Source: JBOHRE01 sp050732635 | GTDB taxonomy: Bacteria > Gemmatimonadota > Gemmatimonadetes > Longimicrobiales > RSA9 | NCBI GenBank assembly: GCA_050732635.1 | Contig: JBOHRE010000037.1 | Coordinates: 1-28,904, forward strand | Reading direction: 5' to 3' | Length of the DNA: 28,904 nucleotides | Program-made: the position numbers and the translations under genes | Shown: piece after piece, positions 1 to 6,599 of the stretch | How positions within the stretch are numbered: the stretch's first letter is position 1 | Layout of the letters: the number at the start of each line of letters is the position of its first letter | Notes under the pieces: generated by a model | Databases searched by the model: none | Told to the model about the DNA's origin: nothing | The model's input: only the letters and a program-made list of their open reading frames with translations

Positions 1-1
1 G

Positions 2-1114
2 GTCGATACGACTCGGGTCGAAGCGACGTCGCCCGGTGGCTTCGCTGTGGTCGCGGGCGGCCGGGTCGTCGCCGAGGCGCCGGGCGACGTCAACTGGACG
101 TTCACCGCCGACGCCGACGGACGGCTGCTCGGCGCGAGCGCGAGCGGGCGTGTCGGGCCGGTGCAGCCGCCGCTCGAGCTGCGACCGCGTGCCGGCGCCG
201 GCGTCGTGCTGGGCGGCCGGCCGTACCGCGGTGCGGCCGTGCTGCTGTCGAGCACGGCCGGCCGCGTAACGGCGGTCAATGTGGTCGAGCTGGAAGACTA
301 TCTGCTGGGCGTCGTGCCGGCAGAGATTCCGTCTCTGCACATCGAGGCGGTGAAGGCGCAGGCGATTGCGGCGCGCACGTACGCGATCGGCAATCTGGAC
401 CGGCGAGCACGGCTCGGCTTCGACTTCTTCGCCACCGTCTCCGACCAGGTCTATGGCGGTGTCGCACGTGAGGACACGATGGCGTCGCGCGCCGTACGCG
501 AGACGGCGGGCGAGATCATCACGTACGAGGGCGCCCCGATTCTCGCCTACTATCACTCGACCTGCGGCGGCCGGACCGCGGCGATCGACGAGGTCTGGCG
601 GCGTGCGCCGCTGCCGTACCTCGTCTCCATCTCCGACGCGCGGCCGGACGGCCAGGGGCACTACTGCGAGGCGTCGAATCGTTTCGACTGGCGCGAGCAA
701 TGGGACGGCGCCGAGCTCGCTGACATCCTGCTGCCGCACCTGGCCGAGTTCTTCGGCCGGTCCACGGCGGAGCTCCGTCCACTGCGCGACCTGGCGATCG
801 AGGAGCGCACCCCGTCCGGTCGCGTGCAGCTGCTGCGCATCGACGCCGGCGCGGCCAGCTATCGGATTCGCGGCGACTCGATCCGCTGGTTCCTGCGACC
901 CGAGCCGGACCGCATCCTGAACAGCGTGCTCTTCGACATGACCGCCGCTGTCGACGACGGTCGCGTGCGTGCGCTGAGCGTCGCCGGTCACGGCTGGGGG
1001 CACGGCATCGGCATGTGCCAGATGGGCGCCATCGGACGCGCGCGCGCGGGCCACGATTATCGTCGGATCCTGGCGGCGTACTATCGCGGCACTCAGGTTA
1101 CGAAGTTGTATTGA
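2..1114 (+). CDS. SpoIID/LytB domain protein (5' partial)
   Basis: The reading frame is open from base 2, so the true start lies upstream of the window; the first in-frame start codon inside it is GTG at 47. The segment LLGVVPAEIPSLHIEAVKAQ, the YHSTCGGRT block and the C-terminal GHGWGHGIGMCQMGA block are hallmarks of the SpoIID/LytB family. In Bacillus, SpoIID is a lytic transglycosylase that cuts peptidoglycan glycan strands and LytB modulates an amidase; outside spore-formers the role is usually unknown. Cell-wall remodelling outside the cytoplasmic membrane is therefore an inference. The missing N-terminus would be expected to carry an export signal. The gene ends 88 bases before the next one. 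Confidence 0.9.
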   Translation, partial: VDTTRVEATSPGGFAVVAGGRVVAEAPGDVNWTFTADADGRLLGASASGRVGPVQPPLELRPRAGAGVVLGGRPYRGAAVLLSSTAGRVTAVNVVELEDYLLGVVPAEIPSLHIEAVKAQAIAARTYAIGNLDRRARLGFDFFATVSDQVYGGVAREDTMASRAVRETAGEIITYEGAPILAYYHSTCGGRTAAIDEVWRRAPLPYLVSISDARPDGQGHYCEASNRFDWREQWDGAELADILLPHLAEFFGRSTAELRPLRDLAIEERTPSGRVQLLRIDAGAASYRIRGDSIRWFLRPEPDRILNSVLFDMTAAVDDGRVRALSVAGHGWGHGIGMCQMGAIGRARAGHDYRRILAAYYRGTQVTKLY

Positions 1115-1202
1115 ACTCGACCGCCGGCTGCTCGCCGGCCGCTACGCAGCAGACCGCCCGCGGCACCGGCCGCGGATTCGTTCCCCTCGACGCGAAAACG
1201 AC

Positions 1203-1895
1203 ATGCTGAGAGGTTGCGTGTTGCTCATGGTCGGGCTGGCCCTGCACACTGCGCCGGCCGTGGCGCAGGGGCTCGAAGACTACGACTACGAGAACCTGAC
1301 GTTCCGCGGGGTCGGCCTCGACCTCGGCTACATCTGGCCGAGCAAGGTCGAAGCGACACCGACGTTCGGGGTTCGGCTGGACCTCGGTTACCTCGGACCC
1401 GCCGTCCGCATCGCGCCGCTCATCTCCTTCTGGAGCTCGGAGATGCGCAACAGTGAGCTGGATCGGCTGGCGGGCCAGCTCAGCAATCTGCGGCCGCTGC
1501 GCGACCGCAACGTGGTCATCACCCGCGCCGACCTCGAGCCGATCGACTGGAGCAGCCTCGCGGTGGGCGTCGACGCGCATTACGTCTGGGTCACGCCGCT
1601 CGATGTCTACACGTACCTCGGGCTCGGAGCGTTGCTGCACGCCATGAACGGACAGGGCGAGTCGATCGACGACACCTTCGTCGAGGACCTGCTCGACTCG
1701 GTCATGCCCAGCCTGAGCGTCGTCGCGGGAGCCGAATACACCACCATCGAGCGCGTCCGCGTCTTCGGCGAGGCCCGCTACACCCTCGCGTCCGACATCC
1801 ACTACCCCGGGCTCCGACTCGGCACCATGCTGATGCTGCCGCCACGCGAGGGCGCGTCGCGGCCCGTCTACCCCGGCGGCAGCGCGGCCCGATGA
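1203..1895 (+). CDS. Exported beta-barrel-like protein, function unknown
   Basis: This 230-residue protein begins with a typical signal peptide: a short positively charged start, a hydrophobic stretch and an AVA|QG cleavage site near residues 21/22. The mature part alternates short amphipathic strands such as VRLDLGYLG, TYLGLGALL and VFGEARYTL with acidic loops, and many strands end in an aromatic residue. That pattern suggests a small outer-membrane beta barrel of the OmpA/OmpW-like fold, though I recognise no specific family. The stop codon overlaps the start of the downstream oxidoreductase as ATGA (1892-1895), so the two are probably co-translated. The 88-base gap upstream has two G+C hairpins but no obvious promoter. 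The barrel call is structural inference. Confidence 0.75.
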   Translation: MLRGCVLLMVGLALHTAPAVAQGLEDYDYENLTFRGVGLDLGYIWPSKVEATPTFGVRLDLGYLGPAVRIAPLISFWSSEMRNSELDRLAGQLSNLRPLRDRNVVITRADLEPIDWSSLAVGVDAHYVWVTPLDVYTYLGLGALLHAMNGQGESIDDTFVEDLLDSVMPSLSVVAGAEYTTIERVRVFGEARYTLASDIHYPGLRLGTMLMLPPREGASRPVYPGGSAAR

Positions 1896-2959
1896 ATCGG
1901 CCCGATGCCGCGCGCGTTTCGACGCTGCCGGCCGAGGCCGGGGACGCCGCGCCGCTCGCCGAGGTCAAGATCGGTCTGCTCGGCACCGGCGCCATCGCGC
2001 AGGTCGTGCATCTGCCGACACTCGGCCAGATGCCCGGCGTGGGCGTCGCCGCCGTCTGCGACGCCGACCCCGCCAAGGCCCGCGCCATCGGCTCGCGGTT
2101 CGAGATCCCACGCGTCTATCGCGCCGACGACGACCTGGTCCGGGATCCCGACCTCGAGGGCGTGATCATCTGCACGCCCAGCTACCTGCACGAGCAGCAG
2201 TCCATCGCAGCGCTCGAGGCCGGCAAGCACGTGCTGGTCGAGAAGCCGCTCGCCCTCACCGCCGATGGCGCCAGGCGCGTCCTGACCGCCGCCGAAGCAT
2301 CCGGCCGAGCCGTCATGGTCGCGATGAACAATCGCTACCGCCCCGACTGTCGTGCGGTCCGACCGTTCGCCACGAATGGTGAGCTCGGACGGGTGTTCTA
2401 CATGCGCGCCGGCTTGCTCAACCGCAAAGTGCGCACGGTGCGGCCGACATGGCGGCACCGCCGGGCCACCGCAGGCGGCGGCGCGCTGATGGACCTCGGC
2501 GTCCAGGTGCTCGACCTCTGCATGTGGATGCTCGACTATCCTCGCGTGAATCGCCTCGTCGCGCACCTGCATCCCGGCGAGGGCATCGAGGTCGAGGACG
2601 CCGCGGCGGTCATGGCCGAGATCGACGGCGGCCTCGTGCTGTCACTCCAGGTGACCTGGAGTCTCATCGCCGAACGCGACCGCCAGTACCTGCAGCTCCT
2701 CGGTACTCACGGCTCAGCCTCGCTCGTGCCCCTCGCCGTCAACAAGGAGATCGAGCACGGCGTGCTCGATGTCACGCCGCAGATCCCGCCCGGACGCGCC
2801 AACATGTACACCGCCAGCTACCGCGACCAGCTCGCGCACTTCACCGGCGTGATCCGCGGCACCGATGACGCGCCGCTTCCCACCGAGCAGATCCAGCTCA
2901 TGGAGTTCATTTCGCTGGCCTATCGCTCCGGCCACGAGCGGCGCGAGATCGTGGCCTGA
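1892..2959 (+). CDS. Gfo/Idh/MocA family oxidoreductase
   Basis: This 355-residue protein has a Rossmann nucleotide-binding motif GTGAIA (G31, G33, A36) after about 26 extra N-terminal residues, and the family signature VEKPLALT with E117-K118-P119. The lysine belongs to the usual catalytic/nicotinamide-contacting motif. The C-terminal half, including GGGALMDLGVQVLDL, matches the alpha/beta substrate domain. Members use NAD(P) to oxidise or reduce sugars, inositols or related polyols; the substrate cannot be read from sequence. Its start overlaps the preceding stop by four bases. A tandem direct repeat and a heptamer module follow immediately. An inositol-phosphate synthase lies 3.6 kb downstream, but in a separate transcription unit, so a link to inositol is speculation. 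Confidence 0.9.
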   Translation: MNRPDAARVSTLPAEAGDAAPLAEVKIGLLGTGAIAQVVHLPTLGQMPGVGVAAVCDADPAKARAIGSRFEIPRVYRADDDLVRDPDLEGVIICTPSYLHEQQSIAALEAGKHVLVEKPLALTADGARRVLTAAEASGRAVMVAMNNRYRPDCRAVRPFATNGELGRVFYMRAGLLNRKVRTVRPTWRHRRATAGGGALMDLGVQVLDLCMWMLDYPRVNRLVAHLHPGEGIEVEDAAAVMAEIDGGLVLSLQVTWSLIAERDRQYLQLLGTHGSASLVPLAVNKEIEHGVLDVTPQIPPGRANMYTASYRDQLAHFTGVIRGTDDAPLPTEQIQLMEFISLAYRSGHERREIVA

Positions 2960-2990
2960 GCGCGATTCGCGGCCGTGCGCGATTCGCGGC
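2960..2990. repeat. Direct repeat GCGCGATTCGCGGC x2
   Basis: Two exact copies of a 14-base word start at 2960 and 2977, giving a 17-base period directly after the oxidoreductase stop codon. Each contains TTCGCGG pointing toward the heptamer array that follows. Its reverse complement CCGCGAA recurs three times beside the second heptamer module (8062, 8081, 8099). Confidence 0.8.
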
Positions 2991-3015
2991 GAGCCGTGCG
3001 TTTCTCGCAGTCTGC

Positions 3016-3125
3016 GGTTGATGGTTGATGGTTGATGGTTGATGGTTGATGGTTGATGGTGCCGGCAGGGCAGCGAGCCCGCCCAGCCGCGAGGCACGAC
3101 CAACCACCAACCATCAACCATCAAC
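3016..3125. repeat. Inverted heptamer-array module 1
   Basis: The left arm (3016-3060) is six exact tandem copies of GGTTGAT plus GGT. The right arm (3099-3125) is the reverse complement of the same theme: read on the minus strand it is GTTGATG, GTTGATG, GTTGGTG, GTTGGT. About 38 bases separate the arms. As RNA or single-stranded DNA this could form a hairpin of about 27 pairs, in several registers because the left arm is perfectly periodic. The short open frames through it, which encode runs like HQPSTIN, are repeat artefacts. Function unknown. Confidence 0.9.
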
Positions 3126-3195
3126 GGGGCGGGGGCGGGGGCGGGGGCGAGGCAGGGCAGGGGCAGGGACGGGGGCGGCGGCGGGGGTGGTGGGC
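3126..3195 (+). repeat. G-tract, GGGGGC tandem and G-rich run
   Basis: Directly after the right heptamer arm come four G-runs of four to five bases separated by single C residues (3126-3147), then further G-runs up to about 3195. Four G-runs with one-base loops is the textbook arrangement for a stable intramolecular G-quadruplex. The tract is on the coding strand for rpmE and ends about 85 bases before its start codon. Confidence 0.8.
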
Positions 3196-3207
3196 CGAGA
3201 GGCGATG

Positions 3208-3245
3208 GGCTAAATTGGTAAGGTTATGGCTGTTACGGTAGACGG
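3208..3245 (+). promoter_or_regulatory. Possible rpmE promoter in an A+T-rich island
   Basis: After more than 80 bases of nearly pure G+C the composition changes to TAAATTGGTAAGGTTATGG, which stands out in this genome. A weak sigma-70-like pair is TTGGTA (3215-3220) and TAGACG (3239-3244), spaced 18 bases; TAAATT at 3211 is an alternative -10. Neither fit is good, so the region is supported better than the exact hexamers. Confidence 0.3.
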
Positions 3246-3279
3246 AGCAGTCGCTCGAGCTCGGGGGCGGGGGATAGAC

Positions 3280-3501
3280 ATGAAGCAGGGCATACATCCG
3301 AAATATCAGACCGCGACGGTCCACTGCGCCTGCGGCAACACGTTCAAGACGCGGAGCACGCAGGACGACATCCACGTCGAGATCTGCTCGGTGTGTCATC
3401 CGTACTACACCGGCAAGCAGAAGCTGGTCGACACGGCGGGCCGGGTTGAACGGTTCCGCCAGAAGTGGGGCACCGGCGAGGCGGCGGGCCGGAAGCGCTG
3501 A
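3280..3501 (+). CDS. rpmE: 50S ribosomal protein L31 (bL31), zinc-binding type
   Basis: The protein starts MKQGIHPKYQT, the canonical bL31 N-terminus, which fixes the start at ATG 3280 rather than at an in-frame ATG 54 bases upstream. It is 73 residues long, normal for the family. Four cysteines, C16/C18 and C36/C39, form the zinc ribbon of the C+ class; paralogues lacking these cysteines replace this form under zinc starvation in many bacteria. VCHPYYTGKQK is the family's central signature. bL31 sits on the large subunit and bridges to the small subunit. A strong intrinsic terminator follows five bases after the stop, before prfA. Confidence 0.97.
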   Translation: MKQGIHPKYQTATVHCACGNTFKTRSTQDDIHVEICSVCHPYYTGKQKLVDTAGRVERFRQKWGTGEAAGRKR

Positions 3502-3505
3502 GAAG

Positions 3506-3530
3506 GAGCCGGGTTCGACCCGGCTCTTTT
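3506..3530 (+). terminator. Intrinsic terminator after rpmE
   Basis: A perfect 9-bp inverted repeat, GAGCCGGGT and ACCCGGCTC, closes a three-base TCG loop and is followed directly by TTTT. Up to three more weak pairs (AAG against TTT) extend the stem. It lies five bases after the rpmE stop and 15 bases before the prfA start, so downstream expression needs read-through or another promoter. Confidence 0.8.
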
Positions 3531-3545
3531 CGTTGGGGCAATGGC

Positions 3546-4625
3546 ATGATCAGCCAGGAACGCGTGCGTGACATCCTGCAGCGCCGGGATGAGTTGAATC
3601 TGCGGCTGTCGGATCCGGCAGTGATCGCCGATCCGGCGAAGCTGCGTCAGGCGGCGCAGGAGCATGCAGAGCTCTCGGCGGCCGCGGAGGTGGCTGGCCG
3701 GCTGGAGCAGGTGCGCGGCCAGCTGGCCGATGCGCACGAGATCATGGCGGGCAGTCGCGACGCCGAGCTGCTGGAGCTGGCGCGGGCGGAAGTGGAAGCC
3801 CTGGCGGCGGAGGAGGCGGAGCTGTCGGAGCGGTTGCGTCGCCTGCTCGTGCCCAAGGATCCGCTGGCGGACCGTGCGGCCGTGGTCGAGATCCGTGCGG
3901 GCACGGGCGGCGACGAGGCCGCGCTGTTCGCGGGTGATCTGTTTCGAATGTACCGCCGCTACGCGGACGCGCGACGCTGGGCGATCGAGCTCGTGCATGC
4001 CTCCGAGAGCGAGGGAGGCGGCATGAAGGAGGTCGTCTTCGTCGTGCGGGGTCAGAATGCGTACGGCGATCTGCGCAACGAGTCCGGCGTTCACCGCGTG
4101 CAGCGCGTTCCGGCAACGGAGAGTCAGGGTCGGATCCATACATCGGCCGCGACCGTGGCCGTGCTGCCGGAGGCCGAAGAGGTGGATATCCAGGTTCGGG
4201 ATGATGAGTTGCGCATCGACGTCTTCCGCTCCTCGGGGCCCGGGGGTCAGTCGGTCAATACCACCGACTCGGCGGTGCGGGTGACGCATCTGCCGAGCGG
4301 GCTGGTCGTCAGCTGTCAGGACGAAAAGTCGCAGCACAAGAACAAGTCGAAGGCGTTGAAGGTGCTGCGCAGCCGGCTGCTCGACCTGAAGCTGGCGGAG
4401 CAGGAATCGGCACGCGCGCGGGAGCGCCGCACGCAGGTCGGCACGGGCGACCGCTCGGCCAAGATCCGGACCTACAACTTTCCGCAGGGTCGCGTGACCG
4501 ATCACCGGATCGGGCTCACGTTGCATCGGCTCGAGGAGGTCCTGGACGGCGAGCTCGACGAGCTGGTGCAGGCACTGAAAGACGCGCGCGAGGCCGAGCG
4601 CATGGAGTCCGCCGCAATCGCATGA
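3546..4625 (+). CDS. prfA: Peptide chain release factor 1
   Basis: RF1 recognises UAA and UAG stop codons and triggers peptide release. The codon-reading tripeptide PAT (residues 189-191, within RVPATESQGRIHTS) is the RF1 form rather than the SPF of RF2. The catalytic GGQ is at residues 233-235 in GPGGQSVNTTDSAVRVTHLP. The length of 359 residues is typical. ATG 3546 was chosen because MISQERVRDILQRRDEL matches the normal N-terminus; the upstream open frame crosses the rpmE terminator. The stop overlaps prmC by four bases. That pairing makes biological sense, since PrmC methylates the GGQ glutamine. Confidence 0.98.
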   Translation: MISQERVRDILQRRDELNLRLSDPAVIADPAKLRQAAQEHAELSAAAEVAGRLEQVRGQLADAHEIMAGSRDAELLELARAEVEALAAEEAELSERLRRLLVPKDPLADRAAVVEIRAGTGGDEAALFAGDLFRMYRRYADARRWAIELVHASESEGGGMKEVVFVVRGQNAYGDLRNESGVHRVQRVPATESQGRIHTSAATVAVLPEAEEVDIQVRDDELRIDVFRSSGPGGQSVNTTDSAVRVTHLPSGLVVSCQDEKSQHKNKSKALKVLRSRLLDLKLAEQESARARERRTQVGTGDRSAKIRTYNFPQGRVTDHRIGLTLHRLEEVLDGELDELVQALKDAREAERMESAAIA

Positions 4626-5494
4626 GCGGAGAGCGGCATACCACGATCCCGCTCACCCGCCTCGCCGCAGAGCGGCTCGCGCGCCAGGGGCTCGACAACG
4701 CGAGGCTCGAGGCCGAGCTTCTGCTGGCGGCCGTGCTCGAGATCCGGCGCCTCGACCTGTACCTGCAGCATGAGCGGCCGCTGACGGCCGACGAGGTGGC
4801 GAGCTACCGTGACGCGGTGCGGCGTCGGTTGCGGCGCGAGCCACTGCAGTACATCACAGGTGAGGCGGCATTTCGCGAGCTGGTGCTGCGCGTCGACCCG
4901 CGCGTGCTGATCCCGCGACCGGAGACCGAAGTGCTGGTCGAGGAGGTGTTGCGCTGGTGCCATGAACAGGAGCGCGGCCTGCTCACGGCGCTCGACATCG
5001 GAACCGGGTCCGGCGCGATCGCGATCAGCTTGGCGCTCGAGGGCCCGTTCGAGCGCATCGTCGCCACGGACATCTCTGGGCCGGCGCTGGAGCTGGCCGC
5101 GAGCAACGCAGCCGCTGCCGGTGCGGCGCACCGCATCGAGTTCAGAGAGGGATCACTGTGGCAGGCGCTGGGCGGCATCGTGGACGTCGACGTGATCGTG
5201 TCGAATCCGCCCTATGTGGCCGAACGGGACCGCGCCTCGTTGCAGCCGGATGTCAGCGACTGGGAGCCGGCTGCGGCGCTGTTCGCCGGCGAGGATGGAC
5301 TGACGGTCCTGCGCGCACTGATCGATGGCGCGGCTCGCTACCTCCGATCCGGCGGCCTGCTGGCGCTGGAGGTCGGCGTCGGCCAGGCGGCGACGCTCGT
5401 GGAACGTGCGCAGACGGGTGGGGAATACCGCAGTGTTCGCGTGGCGCAGGATCTCGCCGGCCGCGAGCGGTTCATCTTGCTGGAGCGTCGCTGA
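4622..5494 (+). CDS. prmC: Release factor glutamine methyltransferase
   Basis: PrmC (HemK) transfers a methyl group from S-adenosylmethionine to the GGQ glutamine of release factors. The 290-residue protein has the N-terminal helical domain that docks the factor, the SAM-binding motif LDIGTGSGAIAISLA, and the catalytic NPPY at residues 195-198 (VSNPPYVAERD). RPETEVLVEE is another PrmC-specific block. The ATG overlaps the prfA stop (ATGA), indicating translational coupling to its substrate gene. A short 58-base gap with a good Shine-Dalgarno site leads to the YlbF-family gene. Confidence 0.97.
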   Translation: MSGERHTTIPLTRLAAERLARQGLDNARLEAELLLAAVLEIRRLDLYLQHERPLTADEVASYRDAVRRRLRREPLQYITGEAAFRELVLRVDPRVLIPRPETEVLVEEVLRWCHEQERGLLTALDIGTGSGAIAISLALEGPFERIVATDISGPALELAASNAAAAGAAHRIEFREGSLWQALGGIVDVDVIVSNPPYVAERDRASLQPDVSDWEPAAALFAGEDGLTVLRALIDGAARYLRSGGLLALEVGVGQAATLVERAQTGGEYRSVRVAQDLAGRERFILLERR

Positions 5495-5541
5495 TGTTCC
5501 GGTTCGGCCGAGGGCAGACGGGCGGACCGCTCACGGCAAAC

Positions 5542-5547
5542 AAGGAG
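5542..5547 (+). promoter_or_regulatory. Shine-Dalgarno AAGGAG deciding the ylbF-family start
   Basis: AAGGAG lies five bases before ATG 5553. The frame is open for more than 200 bases upstream inside prmC, so this site is what picks the start. Confidence 0.8.
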
Positions 5548-5552
5548 CTAGG

Positions 5553-5915
5553 ATGCACGAACCCATTCTGGAAAAGGCGACCGAGCTCGGCCGCATGCTC
5601 GGCCAGATCGAGGAATACAAGGCGCTACAGCGGTCGCGCTCGCGGGTCAACGAGGACCGCGACGCGGTCGCGCTGATCAACAAGCTCGGCGAGCTGGAGG
5701 CGGAGGTCTCGCGCTCGCTGCAACGGGGCGAGCCGCCGCCGGAGGAGACGCAGCAAGCCTACGAGCAGGCCTTCTCGGAACTGCAAGCGAGCGCGGTATA
5801 CCAGGGGCTGGTGGCGGCCCAGACCAACTTCGACAAGGTCCTAGGCCGCGTGAACGAGCAGATCGGCCGGGGCATGGACGCGGGTTCCCAGTCACGCATC
5901 ATCCTGCCGAGCTGA
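5553..5915 (+). CDS. YlbF-family protein
   Basis: This all-helical 120-residue protein begins MHEPILEKATELGRMLGQIE and contains heptad-like charged stretches and LQASAVYQGLVAAQTNFDKV, the pattern of the YlbF/YmcA family. In Bacillus subtilis YlbF, YmcA and YaaT form a complex that steers RNase Y and affects mRNA maturation and development. Whether RNase Y exists here cannot be seen. The start is set by AAGGAG five bases upstream. It sits between prmC and the phosphatidyltransferase gene, six bases from the latter, so is likely part of the same operon. Family assignment is from recall of its pattern, not a search. Confidence 0.8.
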   Translation: MHEPILEKATELGRMLGQIEEYKALQRSRSRVNEDRDAVALINKLGELEAEVSRSLQRGEPPPEETQQAYEQAFSELQASAVYQGLVAAQTNFDKVLGRVNEQIGRGMDAGSQSRIILPS

Positions 5916-5921
5916 CGACCG

Positions 5922-6599
5922 GTGCTCTCCCTCGAGTCGCTCCGACGCTGGGCGTACACCACGCTGCGCCCACTCACGGACGCGCTACTCCGCACGCGCG
6001 CGCATCCCAATCTGCTCACCACGGTCGGCGTACTGGTCACCATGAGCGGTGCGCTGGCGTTCCACGCGCACCGCGTACGGCTGGCGGGATTCCTGATCCT
6101 GCTCGGCGGCCTGTTCGATATCCTCGATGGCCGCATTGCGCGACTGAGCGGACTCGGCAGCAAGTTCGGCGCGTTCTACGACTCGACGCTCGACCGCATC
6201 AGCGAGATCGTGGTCTTTCTCGGTCTGCTCTCGCTCTACAACGATTATCGACTCGAGCTGGGCGATGTGGGCATGATCTATCTGATCATGCTCGCCATGG
6301 CGGGATCGCTGATGGTCAGCTATACTCGCGCCCGCGCGGAAAACATGGGGCTGGACTGCCGCGTCGGTCTGATGCCGCGAGCGGAGCGAGTCGTGCTGCT
6401 CGGTGGCGGTGCCCTGTTCTTCGGTGAGATGTGGAACGGCCTGGTGCTCAAGATCGTCATCTTCATCCTCGCCCTGACCACCAACATCACCGCATTCCAA
6501 CGAATCATCTGGGTTTATCAGCACGCCCGCGGCGTGCCGCTCGAGGAGACCGAGCCGCAGCCGGTGCTGGCGTCCACGACGACAGAGGAAAACGAGTGA
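5922..6599 (+). CDS. CDP-alcohol phosphatidyltransferase, possible phosphatidylinositol-phosphate synthase
   Basis: The complete family motif D-x2-D-G-x2-A-R-x8-G-x3-D-x3-D is present: D66, D69, G70, A73, R74, G83, D87 and D91, preceded by HPNLLT at residues 28-33. Four aspartates coordinate the metal ions that drive transfer of a phosphatidyl group from CDP-diacylglycerol to an alcohol. Several hydrophobic segments (about 35-65, 95-130 and 145-190) fit an integral membrane enzyme. The start is GTG 5922. The stop overlaps the inositol-3-phosphate synthase start as GTGA, which suggests inositol phosphate as the acceptor. That substrate is inference; phosphatidylglycerophosphate synthase or another family member remains possible. 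Confidence 0.88.
   Translation: MLSLESLRRWAYTTLRPLTDALLRTRAHPNLLTTVGVLVTMSGALAFHAHRVRLAGFLILLGGLFDILDGRIARLSGLGSKFGAFYDSTLDRISEIVVFLGLLSLYNDYRLELGDVGMIYLIMLAMAGSLMVSYTRARAENMGLDCRVGLMPRAERVVLLGGGALFFGEMWNGLVLKIVIFILALTTNITAFQRIIWVYQHARGVPLEETEPQPVLASTTTEENE

Noticed and set aside
2..1114. Evidence for sporulation
   Set aside because: SpoIID/LytB domains are widespread in non-spore-forming bacteria, and no other sporulation gene is present.
2714..3124. Coding frames through the heptamer module (also 7763-8062)
   Set aside because: They translate the periodic repeat into monotonous HQPSTIN-like runs in several frames and lie antisense to real genes at their far ends.
3016..3125. CRISPR array
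   Set aside because: Units are seven bases with no spacers, and the two halves are inverted rather than direct. No cas genes are near.
3507..3527. tRNA T-arm lookalike (GGGTTCGACCC)
   Set aside because: The stem is nine pairs with a three-base loop and is followed by TTTT; no acceptor, D or anticodon arms surround it. It is the rpmE terminator.
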